Part shown: piece by piece, positions 14,493 to 14,883 of the stretch
Layout: every line of letters starts with the position of its first letter
How positions within the stretch are numbered: the stretch's first letter is position 1
Program-made: the position numbers and the translations under genes
Notes under the pieces: model-generated
Seen by the model: the letters and a program-made list of their open reading frames with translations, nothing else
Databases searched by the model: none
What the model was told of the DNA's origin: nothing
Assembly (NCBI GenBank): GCA_947505995.1
Contig: CANNNB010000036.1
Coordinates: 1 to 14,883, forward strand
Length of the DNA stretch: 14,883 nucleotides
Origin: Comamonadaceae bacterium
GTDB lineage: Bacteria; Pseudomonadota; Gammaproteobacteria; Burkholderiales; Burkholderiaceae
Direction of reading: 5' to 3'

Positions 14493-14883
14493 CTAAAGCT
14501 CAGACATGTTCTGGTCAACCCATTGCAAGGCCTTTTTCAAGACGTCCTGACCGTCAGCTTCTAGCACCGTTCGCAGAGGTAGGCTTCTGAGCCAAGTGAT
14601 TTGTCGTTTGGCCAATTGGCGTGTGGCAAAGACACCCCTGTCTCGCAATTCAGACATGGGCAGCGTACCGTCCAGCGCCTCCCAAGCTTGCCTATAGCCA
14701 ACGCAACGCATGGCGGGAAGGTCTGGTGTCAAATCACCTCTGGCATGCAATGCTTTTACTTCGTCTAAAAACCCATGCGACAGCATGTCGTCGAAGCGCT
14801 GCTCAATTCGTTTGTGAAGCCAAGATCGGTCTTTGGGTTCTAGGCTTAAAAGGGGCACGTTGGCCCATTGCAATGCTTTTTTA
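14493..14883 (-). CDS. miaA: tRNA dimethylallyltransferase MiaA, C-terminal part (5' end outside window)
   Basis: The frame runs from the TAG at 14495-14493 to the right edge of the window, giving about the last 130 residues. It contains the conserved segments [31 protein letters not shown] and [15 protein letters not shown], which belong to the C-terminal, tRNA-binding half of MiaA. MiaA adds a dimethylallyl group to A37 of tRNAs reading codons that start with U. The catalytic P-loop and substrate site lie upstream, outside the window, so integrity cannot be judged. The stretch up to the edge is open; a TTG near the edge is just an internal leucine codon. It converges on arfB with only 8 bp between the stops. 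Confidence 0.95.
   Translation of the reverse strand, partial: KKALQWANVPLLSLEPKDRSWLHKRIEQRFDDMLSHGFLDEVKALHARGDLTPDLPAMRCVGYRQAWEALDGTLPMSELRDRGVFATRQLAKRQITWLRSLPLRTVLEADGQDVLKKALQWVDQNMSEL

Noticed and set aside
14483..14500. Possible terminator AGCCTTTGACTAAAGCT between arfB and miaA
   Set aside because: The stem is only about six pairs with a bulge, has low GC and no T-run on either strand.
1..14883. CRISPR arrays, tRNA/rRNA genes, insertion sequences, prophage or toxin-antitoxin genes
   Set aside because: No spaced repeats, clover-leaf sequences, transposase/integrase motifs or terminal inverted repeats were seen on either strand.

Overview
The window looks like chromosome from a beta-proteobacterium of the order Burkholderiales, most likely a freshwater Comamonadaceae relative (Limnohabitans/Rhodoferax/Polaromonas type). 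This is inferred from gene content: nuoM-nuoN followed directly by a NUDIX hydrolase and a DUF1178 gene, a TctC/TctB/TctA transporter, and an arfB-miaA neighbourhood. No rRNA, tRNA, CRISPR array, insertion sequence or phage gene was seen. The region is gene-dense.

Layout. (1) 1-2851, plus strand: the end of the respiratory complex I operon (last 54 codons of nuoM, complete nuoN), then a NUDIX hydrolase 2 nt downstream and a DUF1178 zinc-ribbon-like gene joined by an ATGA overlap. (2) 2845-4035, minus: a class I/II PLP aminotransferase whose 3' end overlaps DUF1178. (3) 4183-5937: an AT-richer segment with a translationally coupled pair on the plus strand (a nine-cysteine YkgJ-like protein with a TTG start, and a GNAT-fold protein whose C-terminal half resembles aminoacyl-tRNA-protein transferases), facing a small stand-alone SET-domain protein on the minus strand. 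(4) 5988-7034, plus: an Ldh2-family NAD(P)-dependent dehydrogenase. (5) 13980 down to 7022, minus: a probable long operon of a 47-residue basic protein, a DUF6352-like protein, a BASS-family symporter, an N-acyl-D-amino-acid deacylase-type amidohydrolase, and the tripartite tricarboxylate transporter tctC-tctB-tctA. (6) 14077-14883: arfB (ribosome rescue) on the plus strand, converging on the 3' part of miaA (tRNA modification) on the minus strand.

How the genes fit together. Region 5, with the convergent dehydrogenase of region 4, reads as an uptake and catabolism module: a periplasmic binding protein and TTT permease bring in a carboxylated compound, the amidohydrolase cleaves an amide or related bond, and the dehydrogenase oxidises or reduces a 2-hydroxy/2-oxo acid. 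The BASS protein would move an organic anion in or out. The substrate cannot be read from sequence. Two of the enzymes lack residues expected from their best-known relatives, so it may not be the textbook one.

The least familiar part is region 3. A cysteine-cluster protein and an ATE-like GNAT protein are coupled by an 11-bp overlap, beside a SET-domain protein, in DNA of lower GC than the genes around it. This is my best candidate for an undescribed protein-modification system, but the functional link is inference.
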